Part shown: piece after piece, positions 34,730-43,373 of the stretch
Layout of the letters: each line of letters opens with the position of its first letter
Position numbering within the stretch: the first letter of the stretch is position 1
NCBI RefSeq assembly: GCF_028595305.1
Contig: NZ_JAQQXS010000004.1
Span: 124,001 to 188,000 of the forward strand
Origin: Roseateles koreensis
GTDB lineage: Bacteria; Pseudomonadota; Gammaproteobacteria; Burkholderiales; Burkholderiaceae_C
DNA: 64,000 bases
Reading direction: 5' to 3'
Made by a program: the position numbers and the translations under genes
The notes under the pieces: model-generated
Told to the model about the DNA's origin: nothing
The model's input: the letters and a program-made list of their open reading frames with translations, nothing else
Databases searched by the model: none

Positions 34730-36103
34730 CTAGGCGGCGTCTGGCTCTGGGTGCGGGAAGGGGGCAAACCAGCAGATCAGGAAGGACGGAATGGTAGCCA
34801 GCATCACGAAGATGAAGTAGCCGGTATAGCCCATCTGCTGCTGCAGGTGCCCGCTGACCATACCCGTTAGCATCATGCACAGGCCCATCAAACCGGTTGC
34901 AAAGGCGTAGTGCGAGGTGGAATATTTTCCAGGCGCCAGTTGCTGCATCAGGTAGATCATGAAGCCGACCGACCCGGTGCCGAAAAAGAATTGCTCAAGT
35001 ACCACGCCCGCGCTGATCAACAAGATGTTTTGCGGCTGGTAGATTGCCATCAGTAAAAACGTGATGTTTGGAATATTGACGCAGCAGCACAAGATGAACA
35101 AAGATTTTTGCAGCCCGCGCCGTGCCACGATGGCTGCGCCCACCAGCGAGCCCACCAGCAGCGCAACAATGCCAAAGGTGCCGTAGATCAGGCCAAAAGC
35201 TTGGTTGCTCAAGGCCAGCCCGCCGTTGGGCAGGGTGTCTTTCATGAACAGCAGGCTGGGAACGTTGAGAAAGCCGAAGCTGATGCGAAACAGCAAGGCG
35301 AAGCCGATCATCAGCCAGATGCCCTGCTTCTGGAAGAAACTGACGAAAGCATCCGCCAGGGTGGCCAGCGCCTGGCCGGGCGTGCTGGGCGTATGTTCTG
35401 CGCGGGCACCGTCGGGCATCACGCGCGCATGCCAGGCCGCCATGGCCAGCATCACCACGCCCAGAATCACGAAGATGACCTGCCAGGAACGAGCCCAAGT
35501 TGGGCCGCTGACGGCGGGGTCTTGCTTGAAGACGTATTGATGCAGCACGCCCGTCAAGGCCAGCAGCACGCTCATGACGGCGAGCTTGCCCACGTTCCAA
35601 CTCAAACCCTGGATGCCGCAAAAGCGGGCCTGGCTCTTGCTGTCCAGTGCGGTGACGTACACGCCATCGGTGGCGATGTCTTGCGTGGATCCGATGAAGG
35701 ACAAGACCCAGAATAAGCCCATCATGACGGGGACGTAATCAGGCAGTTCCAGGCATAAGGCCACGCCCATCATGCCCAGGCCCAACAGAACCTGGGTCAC
35801 GAGGACGAAGAACTTCTTGGTCCGGTACATCTCCACAAAGGCGGCGAAGAGCGGCTTGATTGTGTACGCCAGGCCCAGGGCGCTGGCATATTCAGCCGCC
35901 CGGGCGTTGTCCATGCCCAGGTTGCTGAACATGATGACGGCGGCGGCGGTCAGCATGTTGTAGGTCAAGGCCATCGTGAAATAGCCCGAGGGCACCCAGA
36001 ACATGGGCCGGTTGGAAGAGGTCATGGTGGCGGGAGAGTTTGCTGGGCGCGGGGCCTCGTGTTCGAGCGCGGTGGGCACCGGCGGTGCGATGGAGGTGGT
36101 CAT
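34730..36103 (-). CDS. AmpG/SLC45-like MFS transporter
   Basis: 457 residues from ATG 36103, which overlaps the halogenase-like stop as ATGA. About 12 membrane helices are seen. The segment FIGSTQDIATDGVYVTAL matches the AmpG-type motif (Q-D-I-A-x-D), which is shared by muropeptide and disaccharide carriers. In carbohydrate loci of Caulobacter- and Xanthomonas-like bacteria, such proteins import disaccharides across the inner membrane. With the TonB receptor and GH1 enzyme encoded divergently, it probably imports a beta-glucoside. Confidence 0.85.
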   Translation of the reverse strand: MTTSIAPPVPTALEHEAPRPANSPATMTSSNRPMFWVPSGYFTMALTYNMLTAAAVIMFSNLGMDNARAAEYASALGLAYTIKPLFAAFVEMYRTKKFFVLVTQVLLGLGMMGVALCLELPDYVPVMMGLFWVLSFIGSTQDIATDGVYVTALDSKSQARFCGIQGLSWNVGKLAVMSVLLALTGVLHQYVFKQDPAVSGPTWARSWQVIFVILGVVMLAMAAWHARVMPDGARAEHTPSTPGQALATLADAFVSFFQKQGIWLMIGFALLFRISFGFLNVPSLLFMKDTLPNGGLALSNQAFGLIYGTFGIVALLVGSLVGAAIVARRGLQKSLFILCCCVNIPNITFLLMAIYQPQNILLISAGVVLEQFFFGTGSVGFMIYLMQQLAPGKYSTSHYAFATGLMGLCMMLTGMVSGHLQQQMGYTGYFIFVMLATIPSFLICWFAPFPHPEPDAA

Positions 36104-37713
36104 AGCAATTTGGTCGTGAGCAACGACGGGTGAGCGAACGAACGGCTGGGCGCCTGTTGCGCTGGTTTTTGGGAGGGACGGGCACACATCTGTTCAATCA
36201 AGGCCCGGTGCGGCGGTAAATCGGCCAGGGCTTGTTGTGACACCTGGCGGATGGTCTGAAATTCACGCATGGCTTCTTCCATGCGAGGGTAGGCCGCCCG
36301 GCTGGCGCTAATGTCGCAGCCGTACTCCATGCCGTGCAACACGTATTGCCAACTGGTGGGTGGGTACATCTCCAGGTCGCTGATGAAATCAAGCCGGTGC
36401 GGCGGGCGGTGGCGCCACATGGCCAATTGCTCTTGCAGGGCCTCAGGAATGGAGGCGGGGTTGCAGTTGTCGGTCCAGAAGGCGTTGTCACGCCGCTGAG
36501 ACAAGCAGTAATGGAGTTTGACGAAATTGACGATGCGCTCGTAGCGCGCCACCATCAGCGTGTTGAACTGTTTGGCCACCGGGGCCAGATTGCCGTCGCG
36601 CGGAAACAAGAAGCTGATCAAGAAGGCGGCGGTCTCGATCACGCCGATGCCCGAGGCTTCGAGGGGTTCGACAAAGCCGCCCGACAGGCCAACGGCCACG
36701 CAGTTCTTGATCCACTGCGTTTCCCGGTAGCCCACGCGCAGCTGGAGCGGCCGGGCGCTGACGCCCTCGCCTTGCGGGCCGACGTATTGGCGCAGCACGG
36801 CTTCAGCGCGGGCGTCGTCGGTGTAGCGGCTGGAGTAGACGTAGCCGATGCCGCGCCGCTCTTGCAGGCCGATGTCCCAGGTCCAGCCGCTTTCATGCGC
36901 GGTGGAGATGGTGTAGGAGGGGATGGGGGCATCCGGGCGCTCATAGGGCACTTGCATGGCGAGCGCGCGATCGACGAAGAGCACGTCGTTCACGTCCCGG
37001 AAGGGCGCACCCAACGCGTCGCCGATGAGCGTGGCGCGAAAACCGCTGCAGTCGATATACAGGTCAGCCTCCAGGCGGCCCGCCTCCGCGGTGTGGAGCG
37101 CCGCAATGCTGCCATCGGGGGCCAGCTCAACGCGCTGGACGGTGGCAATTTGGCGCTGTACCCCGAGGCTTTGGGCATGCTTGCAGAGCAGGGTGGCAAA
37201 ACGCCCCGCGTCAAAGTGGTAGGCGTAATTCATCGGCCCGAGGTAGTCCCCGTCGCTCAAGCGTTTGGGGCCACGGTGGGCATCGGCAATTTTCTTTTGC
37301 ATGGTGGCCGCTTCGGCAAAGGCCACATCACCCCCCGCCGCGCCGAGCAGCCAGTAGGGCAGCAACTCCAAGCCCTGGCTGCGTTGGCTGGGCAGGCTGA
37401 AGGGGTGGAAATAATGGTCTGTTCCCACTGACCCCGCCGGCCGCACCCAATCGACGAACTTGATGCCTTGCTTGAAGGTGGCGCTGCACTCGCGCAGAAA
37501 GCGGGCCTCGTCAATGCCCAGCAGCGACAGCGTGCCGCGAATGGACGGGAAGGTGCCTTCACCGACGCCGATGGTGGGGATGTCGCTGGACTCCACCACC
37601 GTGATGTGCACCGCTTGTTGCTGGGGGCCGCCCAGCTGTTTGGCCAGGAAGCCCGCCGTCAGCCAGCCGGCCGTGCCGCCGCCCACGATGAGGACGTTTT
37701 TGATTGCATTCAT
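36100..37713 (-). CDS. Flavin-dependent (tryptophan) halogenase-like protein in a sugar locus
   Basis: 537 residues from ATG 37713 with ribosome site GGAGAC; the frame upstream to 37959 is antisense to regulatory DNA. The FAD motif is GGGTAGW (11-17). The K81/K85 segment (FKQGIKFVDW) lies where halogenases hold the catalytic lysine. The second motif reads WTWDIG, where true tryptophan halogenases have WxWxIP. It is the type repeatedly found beside TonB receptors and glycosidases, whose chemistry is not established. It is co-translated with the transporter and divergent from the receptor, so a role in the sugar system rather than in antibiotic synthesis is inferred. Confidence 0.85.
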   Translation of the reverse strand: MNAIKNVLIVGGGTAGWLTAGFLAKQLGGPQQQAVHITVVESSDIPTIGVGEGTFPSIRGTLSLLGIDEARFLRECSATFKQGIKFVDWVRPAGSVGTDHYFHPFSLPSQRSQGLELLPYWLLGAAGGDVAFAEAATMQKKIADAHRGPKRLSDGDYLGPMNYAYHFDAGRFATLLCKHAQSLGVQRQIATVQRVELAPDGSIAALHTAEAGRLEADLYIDCSGFRATLIGDALGAPFRDVNDVLFVDRALAMQVPYERPDAPIPSYTISTAHESGWTWDIGLQERRGIGYVYSSRYTDDARAEAVLRQYVGPQGEGVSARPLQLRVGYRETQWIKNCVAVGLSGGFVEPLEASGIGVIETAAFLISFLFPRDGNLAPVAKQFNTLMVARYERIVNFVKLHYCLSQRRDNAFWTDNCNPASIPEALQEQLAMWRHRPPHRLDFISDLEMYPPTSWQYVLHGMEYGCDISASRAAYPRMEEAMREFQTIRQVSQQALADLPPHRALIEQMCARPSQKPAQQAPSRSFAHPSLLTTKLL

Positions 37714-37809
37714 TGACTTTGTCTCCGCTCGATCCGCACTGCGGCCGGCCTTTTGATCGCAAGAATGTAGTGCCAATAAGGGCTCAAAAACCGCGTCATC
37801 AGGGTAAAC

Positions 37810-37821
37810 GACAGCGTTGTC
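37810..37821. promoter_or_regulatory. LacI-family operator 1
   Basis: GACAGCGTTGTC is a near-perfect palindrome around a central CG, as in LacI/GalR-family operators. It is the distal copy relative to the receptor gene and shares its 12-bp core exactly with operator 2, 22 bp away. It lies between the halogenase-like operon and the receptor gene and could control both. Confidence 0.65.
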
Positions 37822-37829
37822 ATTTTGTA

Positions 37830-37859
37830 TTGACAGCGTTGTCATTTGTTCATTAATAT
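37830..37859 (+). promoter_or_regulatory. Sigma-70 promoter of the receptor gene
   Basis: A perfect -35 TTGACA (37830-37835) is followed after 18 bp by TAATAT (37854-37859). Transcription would start near 37866, leaving a leader of about 95 nt before ATG 37961. It is the clearest promoter in the window. Confidence 0.7.
37831..37844. promoter_or_regulatory. LacI-family operator 2, overlapping the -35 box
   Basis: TGACAGCGTTGTCA repeats the core of operator 1 at a spacing of 22 bp, about two helical turns. It overlaps the TTGACA -35 hexamer of the receptor promoter, so a bound repressor would exclude RNA polymerase. No LacI-family gene lies in this window, so the regulator is encoded elsewhere. 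Confidence 0.7.
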
Positions 37860-37960
37860 CCGCTCGCCTCATCAAAAGGGCGCCGTCAATCGATGGCGTT
37901 AGCAGGTCATGATTCGACCTGACTCGGAACGCTGAAGTTCCAAACACAACAGGAGACACT

Positions 37961-40375
37961 ATGAGCAGCCATGCATCCGGATTCCGTAAGTTCCTAGGCA
38001 GCCCCGTCCAACTGGCGGTGGTTACGTTGTTGGCCGGCGCTTCGTCGGTCTACGCCCAGTCGCAAGCTCCTGAAGCCGCTGCCAAGGCTGCGGACTCGAA
38101 GGAGTTGCCCACCGTCATCGTGACGGCCACCAAGAGCGCCACGTCTTTGCAGCGCACGCCTGTGGCGGTGACCGCCATCAATGCCACTTCGCTGGAAGAC
38201 AACCGCGTCAACTCCTTGCTGGACGTGTTCAATCTGGTCCCCAGCCTGCAGGGAACGGGCCAGGGCGATCACGGCATCGTCAGCGTCACGCTGCGCGGTA
38301 TCGGCAATGACAGTGCCAAGACCGAGTACGCGGACCCGGAAGTTTCGCTGTTCGTGGACGGTGTGTTCTCGCCCCGCCCTGAAGGCGCGTCGACTCTGAT
38401 GTTCGACCTGGACGGTGTGGAGGTGATGCGGGGCCCGCAAGGCACGCTGTGGGGCCGCAACTCCACGGTGGGCACCATCAATTTGAAGACCGCCAAGCCC
38501 AAGCTGAATGACCAGTCGGGCTATGTGGAAGCGGGCATCGGTACTTATTCGCGCATGGGCATGCGTGGCGCCTTGAACATGCCTGTCAGCGATACGCTGG
38601 CTTTCCGCGTGGCTTTTGTGCACGAGCAGCATGACGGGTATGTCGACTTTCAAAAGGGTCCCAACCTGAGCGTGGCCAGCCAGCAGGCTGCATACATTGC
38701 CAATGGCGGCACCCTGGCGACTTTCAAGCCGATGAACACGAACTTGTTCGTGCAGGACGGCCCCAAGTACAACGCGCAAGATCAAAGCGCCGTGCGCGTG
38801 AGCATGCTGTGGAAGCCGACGGCGGCGTTCAGTTGGGACCTCTCGGTGGAGCAGTTCCGCGACCGTGGCACACCGTCAATGAACCTGATGCAAACCCCGC
38901 GTGCGGGTGAGTCGCAATGGTCGGCCCTGATCGAAGTGGCACCCACCCTGGTGCGCGACTCCACCAATGTGCGCAGCCACATGGAGTACGACCTGGGCGA
39001 CATGATCCTGGCCTACACCGCCGGCATGGGCCGCTTCAAGGGCTCCAGCACGTTTGACGCGCAGGGCGGCATGGTGGTGCCGACCTACTTTGACGACCCG
39101 AACGCTCGCTACCAGAACAACAACACTGTCTGGTCCAAGTACAACAGCCAAAGCCATGAAGTCACGCTGGCTTCAAGCGGTCGCAAGACCCTCGACTGGA
39201 TCTTGGGCGCTTACTACGCGGCGGAGGACAACGGCATCCGCTTCGATATCCCCATCATGAACGGCACGCAAGAGGGTTCCGTGGCGTGGCAGGGCTCATT
39301 CATCCAGCCCAAGGAAACGGTGGAAACCAAGGCCGTCTTTGGCCAGGCGACCTTCAACGTGAGCGATGCACTGCACCTGACGGGCGGTGTACGCTTCACC
39401 ACCGATCGCCGCGAAAACGTGGGCGGTGGCAGCTGGACTTGGCAGTACGACGCCACGGTGCCGCAAACCCCCTTGAACGCGAACTTCGACCCCAAGACCC
39501 AGCCGGGCTACGCGCAGGGTGACCACAACAGCGCGGTCTACACCAACGACAAGACCACCTATCTGGCCCGCGTGGGTTACGACTTGAGCAAAGACGCCAT
39601 GGTCTACGGCAGCGTGTCCACCGGCTACAAGTCGGGCGGCACCGGCGACGGCGGCCATCCTTACGGCCCTGAAACGCTGACCAACTATGAGGCCGGCCTG
39701 AAGACCAAGCTGATGGGCGGCCGCATGACCTTCAACACCAGCGTGTACTACATGGACTTCAAGGACTTCCAGTTCTCGTCGGCCATCACCAATCCGGACG
39801 GTACGCGCGGCTTTGCCTACGACAACGCGGAGGGCGCCAAGGTGTCGGGCGCTGAAGTCGAGGTGGCCACGCTGGTGGGTAACAACGGTCGTCTGCAATT
39901 GGCCGCGTCGTTCACCAAGACCAAGCTGGGTCATCTGGTGGGCAAGACCAACGACTACATCTTGCCGGTTTGCTTCTCTGACAAGACCACCAACTGCATG
40001 GACGTGACCGGCCACGAGCTGCCGCACGCCCCGAAGTTCGCCTTGCAGCTGCAGTACGAGCACAACTTTGACCTGGAGAGCGGCGCCACCCTGACCCCGC
40101 GTGCCAGCGCGCACTACCAGACGGACACCTGGTTGTCGGTGTTCAACCTGGGTGATGGCGACAAGCAAAAGGCCTACGCCACGCTGGACCTGGGCCTGCG
40201 TTATGCAGCCAAGAAGAACTGGTATGTGGACGGCTTCGTGCGTAACGTGACGGATCAGCTGATCAAGACCAGCGCAGGTAGCGGTGGCCAGAACCGCACG
40301 GTCGACACCGCGATCTGGACAGCGCAGTACCAGGCACCGCGCACGGTGCAGGTCAACGCCGGCTACAGCTTCTAA
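37961..40375 (+). CDS. TonB-dependent outer-membrane receptor (beta-glucoside locus)
   Basis: 804 residues; ribosome site AGGAGA just before ATG. The signal peptide ends near VYA-QS. The TonB-box region is LPTVIVTATK, then the plug (LRGIGNDSA, VEVMRGPQGTLWGRNSTVGTINLKT) and a barrel with VSTGYKSGG and the TonB-dependent C-terminal ending in aromatic (VNAGYSF). This is the OMR family seen with carbohydrate loci in place of SusC. It is controlled by the LacI-type operators upstream and is followed by the GH1 gene. Confidence 0.93.
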   Translation: MSSHASGFRKFLGSPVQLAVVTLLAGASSVYAQSQAPEAAAKAADSKELPTVIVTATKSATSLQRTPVAVTAINATSLEDNRVNSLLDVFNLVPSLQGTGQGDHGIVSVTLRGIGNDSAKTEYADPEVSLFVDGVFSPRPEGASTLMFDLDGVEVMRGPQGTLWGRNSTVGTINLKTAKPKLNDQSGYVEAGIGTYSRMGMRGALNMPVSDTLAFRVAFVHEQHDGYVDFQKGPNLSVASQQAAYIANGGTLATFKPMNTNLFVQDGPKYNAQDQSAVRVSMLWKPTAAFSWDLSVEQFRDRGTPSMNLMQTPRAGESQWSALIEVAPTLVRDSTNVRSHMEYDLGDMILAYTAGMGRFKGSSTFDAQGGMVVPTYFDDPNARYQNNNTVWSKYNSQSHEVTLASSGRKTLDWILGAYYAAEDNGIRFDIPIMNGTQEGSVAWQGSFIQPKETVETKAVFGQATFNVSDALHLTGGVRFTTDRRENVGGGSWTWQYDATVPQTPLNANFDPKTQPGYAQGDHNSAVYTNDKTTYLARVGYDLSKDAMVYGSVSTGYKSGGTGDGGHPYGPETLTNYEAGLKTKLMGGRMTFNTSVYYMDFKDFQFSSAITNPDGTRGFAYDNAEGAKVSGAEVEVATLVGNNGRLQLAASFTKTKLGHLVGKTNDYILPVCFSDKTTNCMDVTGHELPHAPKFALQLQYEHNFDLESGATLTPRASAHYQTDTWLSVFNLGDGDKQKAYATLDLGLRYAAKKNWYVDGFVRNVTDQLIKTSAGSGGQNRTVDTAIWTAQYQAPRTVQVNAGYSF

Positions 40376-40398
40376 GCGCAAGCAAGCATGCAAGCAAG

Positions 40399-40431
40399 GG
40401 CCTTGCTCCGCCCACTCGGCGGGGCAAGGCC
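40399..40431. promoter_or_regulatory. Long hairpin between receptor and GH1 genes
   Basis: GGCCTTGCTCCGCC and GGCGGGGCAAGGCC form a 14-bp stem (one G-U pair) around loop CACTC in the 113-bp intercistronic gap. No T-run follows directly. It may act as a partial terminator or an mRNA-stabilising 3' end that lowers GH1 expression relative to the receptor. Confidence 0.55.
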
Positions 40432-40488
40432 TGGCGCAAGCCGTTCTGCCAATTTTTGAATCTATCTTGAGCCCGGTTTTGGGCCACC

Positions 40489-41865
40489 ATGAACATGACG
40501 ACCGCACCCACTTCAGACGCATCGCCAGATTGGGCGGCGCTGGCCGGCCGATTTACCCCGAATTTTGTGTGGGGCTCCGCCACCAGTGCGGCTCAGATCG
40601 AAGGCGCCGCTTTTGAGGACGGCAAGGGCGAGTCGATCTGGGACCGCTACTGCCGCGAGCCCGGCCGCATCAAGGACGGCTCCAATATCGACGTGGCCTG
40701 CGACCACTATCACCGGGTCAAGGAAGACGTGGCCCGCATGAAGTGGTTGGGTCTTAAAGCTTATCGATTCTCGATGGCGTGGCCACGCGTGCAGCCCACC
40801 GGCAAGGGCGCCTGGAATGAAGCGGGTTTTGCGTTTTATGCGCATGTGCTCGATGAATTACAGGCCGCCGGCATCCAGGCGCATTTGACGCTGTATCACT
40901 GGGATTTACCGCAAGCGCTGCACGATGAATTCGGCGGCTGGACCTCGCGCGAGGTCGTGCCGCTGTTCGCCGCCTACGCGGCGGAAGTGGCGCGGCGCTT
41001 TGGCGACCGCGTGGCCAGCATCGCCACCTTGAATGAACCCTGGTGCGTGGCGACCTTGGGCTATGAGACGGCGCAGTTCGCCCCCGGCATCACCGATCGG
41101 GGCGTCTCCATGCAGGTTTCGCACCATTTGATGATGGCGCACGGCGCGGCCATCGTGGCGATGCGCCCGCTCACGCGTACGCCGTTGGGCGTGGTGTTGA
41201 ATCACACGCCGTCCTTCGCCGCTGAGCCCATCGAGGCCGACCGCATTGCCGCGCGCATCGACGACGGGCTGACACTGCGCTGGTATATGGACCCGATCTT
41301 TCGCGGCAGCTACCCGGCCGATGTCATCGCCTATTTGGGTGACGACGCACCAAAGATCGAGGCGCAAGACCTGGCCCTGATCCAGCAGCCTTTGGATTTT
41401 CTGGGCGTGAACTTCTACACCCGCAGCTTCATCAGCACGCGCCAGCCCGGCATGCCGGCACCCGGAAAAATGGGCTTTACCGATATGGGCTGGGAGGTTT
41501 ATCCCCAGGCCTTGACGCAACACCTGCTGCGCTTGACCCGCGACTACGCGCCCCCGCCGATCTACATCACCGAGAACGGCATGGCCAATGCCGATGAAGT
41601 GATTGATGGCCGTGTGCCCGACGTGGCACGAATCGCCTACCTGCGCAGCCACCTGGAGGCACTGGCTACGGCTGTGGACCTGGGCGCTGATGTGCGGGGT
41701 TATTTCTACTGGAGCCTGCTCGATAATTTCGAATGGAATTCAGGCTACACGAAGCGCTTTGGCTTGTTCCACGTCGATTACGGCACGCAGCAGCGGCTCG
41801 CCAAAGACAGCGCCCATTGGTATCGCGGCTTGATCAAGGCGCACCAGCCGCACCAGCCAGGTTGA
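40489..41865 (+). CDS. GH1 beta-glucosidase
   Basis: 458 residues, the typical GH1 length, with no signal peptide (cytoplasmic). The N-terminal signature is FVWGSATSAAQIEGA. The acid/base is Glu183 in TLNEPW and the nucleophile is Glu362 in YITENGMA. The aglycone/glucose site motif is YWSLLDNFEWNSGY. It hydrolyses beta-glucosides or cello-oligosaccharides to glucose after import by the TonB receptor and AmpG-like carrier. Its start has little ribosome-site complementarity; an internal ATG at 40495 is an alternative. Confidence 0.95.
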   Translation: MNMTTAPTSDASPDWAALAGRFTPNFVWGSATSAAQIEGAAFEDGKGESIWDRYCREPGRIKDGSNIDVACDHYHRVKEDVARMKWLGLKAYRFSMAWPRVQPTGKGAWNEAGFAFYAHVLDELQAAGIQAHLTLYHWDLPQALHDEFGGWTSREVVPLFAAYAAEVARRFGDRVASIATLNEPWCVATLGYETAQFAPGITDRGVSMQVSHHLMMAHGAAIVAMRPLTRTPLGVVLNHTPSFAAEPIEADRIAARIDDGLTLRWYMDPIFRGSYPADVIAYLGDDAPKIEAQDLALIQQPLDFLGVNFYTRSFISTRQPGMPAPGKMGFTDMGWEVYPQALTQHLLRLTRDYAPPPIYITENGMANADEVIDGRVPDVARIAYLRSHLEALATAVDLGADVRGYFYWSLLDNFEWNSGYTKRFGLFHVDYGTQQRLAKDSAHWYRGLIKAHQPHQPG

Positions 41866-41880
41866 TCGCCCGCCCCGCGC

Positions 41881-42174
41881 TCAGACCACGCGGTTGAAAT
41901 GCTCCACCAGGGGCGGCGCTGCAAAGAAGGGGCCGACGATGGCGCGCCATGCCGTGAACAGCGGCCCGCCACGGAAGTGCACTGTATGGTCCTCCAGCGT
42001 GGCCCATTCGATCTGCAGCACATAGCGCTCGGGCGATTCAACGCAGTGCTCCACGCGGGATGCGAGGTAACCCTGCGCTTGGGCGATCACGGTGGTCAGG
42101 CCCTTTTGAATGGCTGCTTCAAAGGCCTCTTGCTGGCCGGGGTGAATGCGGATATCGGCGATTTCAAGAATCAT
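41881..42174 (-). CDS. Antibiotic-biosynthesis-monooxygenase (ABM) domain protein
   Basis: 97 residues forming one ferredoxin-like alpha+beta ABM domain: ILEIADIRIHPGQQEAFEAA at the start, a GYLASRVEHCVESPERY strand pair, and the typical W-x2-LEDHTVHFR helix. Members act as small quinol- or haem-type monooxygenases or as uncharacterised accessory proteins. It converges on the GH1 gene with only 15 bp between stops and precedes the binding-protein-like gene by 34 bp in the opposite sense of numbering. Substrate unknown. Confidence 0.85.
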   Translation of the reverse strand: MILEIADIRIHPGQQEAFEAAIQKGLTTVIAQAQGYLASRVEHCVESPERYVLQIEWATLEDHTVHFRGGPLFTAWRAIVGPFFAAPPLVEHFNRVV

Positions 42175-42208
42175 GGGGGCTTTCAGGGTTCAGGGGTTGT
42201 GGATTGGA

Positions 42209-43138
42209 TCAGGGTGTATGACTCAAGAGCCGCTGCCGCACCAGGGGGTGCCACAAGCGGCCATCGCGCAGGGGCGTGGCCTCAGGCAGGTCAGGGTTTT
42301 TCAGTATGAGCCAGCGGCGCTGGCTCAGTTGCGAGTGCCGCAATTGCGGGCCCACCCATTGCTCGAACATGGCGTCAAAGCTGCCGTCGGCCAGCACCAT
42401 GTCCCACGCCGCCCGCAGCCGTTGCGCGAGGGCCGGTTGCTGCGGGCTGACGAAGAAGTAGTAGGCAGACGGGTAGGCAATCAGCCAGGTGTCCAGCACG
42501 GTCAAATCGGGCAGCGCATCCACAATGGGATAGACCTCGACGGCACCCAGTGGAAAAACGTCGATACGTTGGCGCTTGAGCATTTCAGGGAAGGTGCTCA
42601 GGCGCGGTAGGCGCTCCACGTGCCAGCCGTTGCTGCTCAAGATATGGGCATCCGGCCAATCGCTGACCTGGCCGACGCTCAGCCGTTTGCGAAGCTCCGC
42701 CTCATCGTCAAGGTGGCTGAGTTCGTCTAATTCTGCGTGGCGCGACTTCAGCACCACCGGCAGGCGAACGCCCAACAGGCCGCGATACAGACAGGCTCGA
42801 ACCGGAATGGATTGCGCCTCGCGCTCGCGCGAGGTCATGGAGCTGAGAATGCTCACCGAGCCACTTGCCAACTCCAGAAACGCGCGTTTTTGCGTCACCA
42901 CCGGGCTGGCCTGCAGGCGGTAGGGTCCGTGGGTGGCAACGGTCTTGTCCAGCAGCAGGGTCAGCACGGCCAACTCGTAGCTGATGACGGTGGCGTTTTG
43001 CTGCTGCGAGAACGAGTGCTTCACCAACAACGGCTCGGTGGCCGCTTCCGCCTGGGCCGCGGTGAGGGGCAGGCAGAACTGCAAGGCCAGCCAGCAGGAA
43101 AGGGTCAGGTGCATGCCGTGTCCCAAGGCGAAGCGCAT
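42209..43138 (-). CDS. Periplasmic solute-binding-like protein (family 3 type), orphan
   Basis: 309 residues from ATG 43138 (alternative ATG 43114). The signal peptide (LSCWLALQFCLPLTAAQA) is clear. The mature part has the two-lobed pattern of amino-acid-type binding proteins: EMLKRQRIDVFPLGAVEVY, YYFFVSPQQPALAQRLRAA and DGSFDAMFEQW. There are no ABC permease or ATPase genes nearby, so it is either an orphan binding protein or a sensor-type relative. A perfect palindrome and the enoyl-CoA hydratase gene lie divergently upstream. Confidence 0.75.
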   Translation of the reverse strand: MRFALGHGMHLTLSCWLALQFCLPLTAAQAEAATEPLLVKHSFSQQQNATVISYELAVLTLLLDKTVATHGPYRLQASPVVTQKRAFLELASGSVSILSSMTSREREAQSIPVRACLYRGLLGVRLPVVLKSRHAELDELSHLDDEAELRKRLSVGQVSDWPDAHILSSNGWHVERLPRLSTFPEMLKRQRIDVFPLGAVEVYPIVDALPDLTVLDTWLIAYPSAYYFFVSPQQPALAQRLRAAWDMVLADGSFDAMFEQWVGPQLRHSQLSQRRWLILKNPDLPEATPLRDGRLWHPLVRQRLLSHTP

Positions 43139-43320
43139 GACAAGATGCGGCCCGTGGGGCGCTTTGCCCTGACGCAATGTCGGCTGCATTTCCATGTCTT
43201 GAACGTGTCGGTGTGAGTGTGCGGGTTGAAGCAAATCTGTTGCTGCTGGTTTGATTGTGCGATGTAAATCCGTTCGCAGTTGCAAACAAACGGGACAACA
43301 ACCATGCCGATAAACACTAA

Positions 43321-43338
43321 TTCGACCGATCGGTCGAA
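43321..43338. promoter_or_regulatory. Perfect 18-bp palindrome, TetR-type operator
   Basis: TTCGACCGATCGGTCGAA is a perfect palindrome. A GATACT -10-like hexamer (43344-43349) follows 5 bp later, and the hydratase GTG start is at 43374, so a bound repressor would cover the promoter. Size and sequence suit a TetR-family regulator, common for acyl-CoA genes. No TetR gene is in the window. Confidence 0.6.
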
Positions 43339-43373
43339 ACTGAGATACTGCAACGCTTCACAAGGAGACTGCG

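Noticed and set aside
36100-37713. Secondary-metabolite gene cluster based on the halogenase
   Set aside because: Neighbours are a receptor, carrier and glycosidase; there are no synthase, carrier-protein or tailoring genes.
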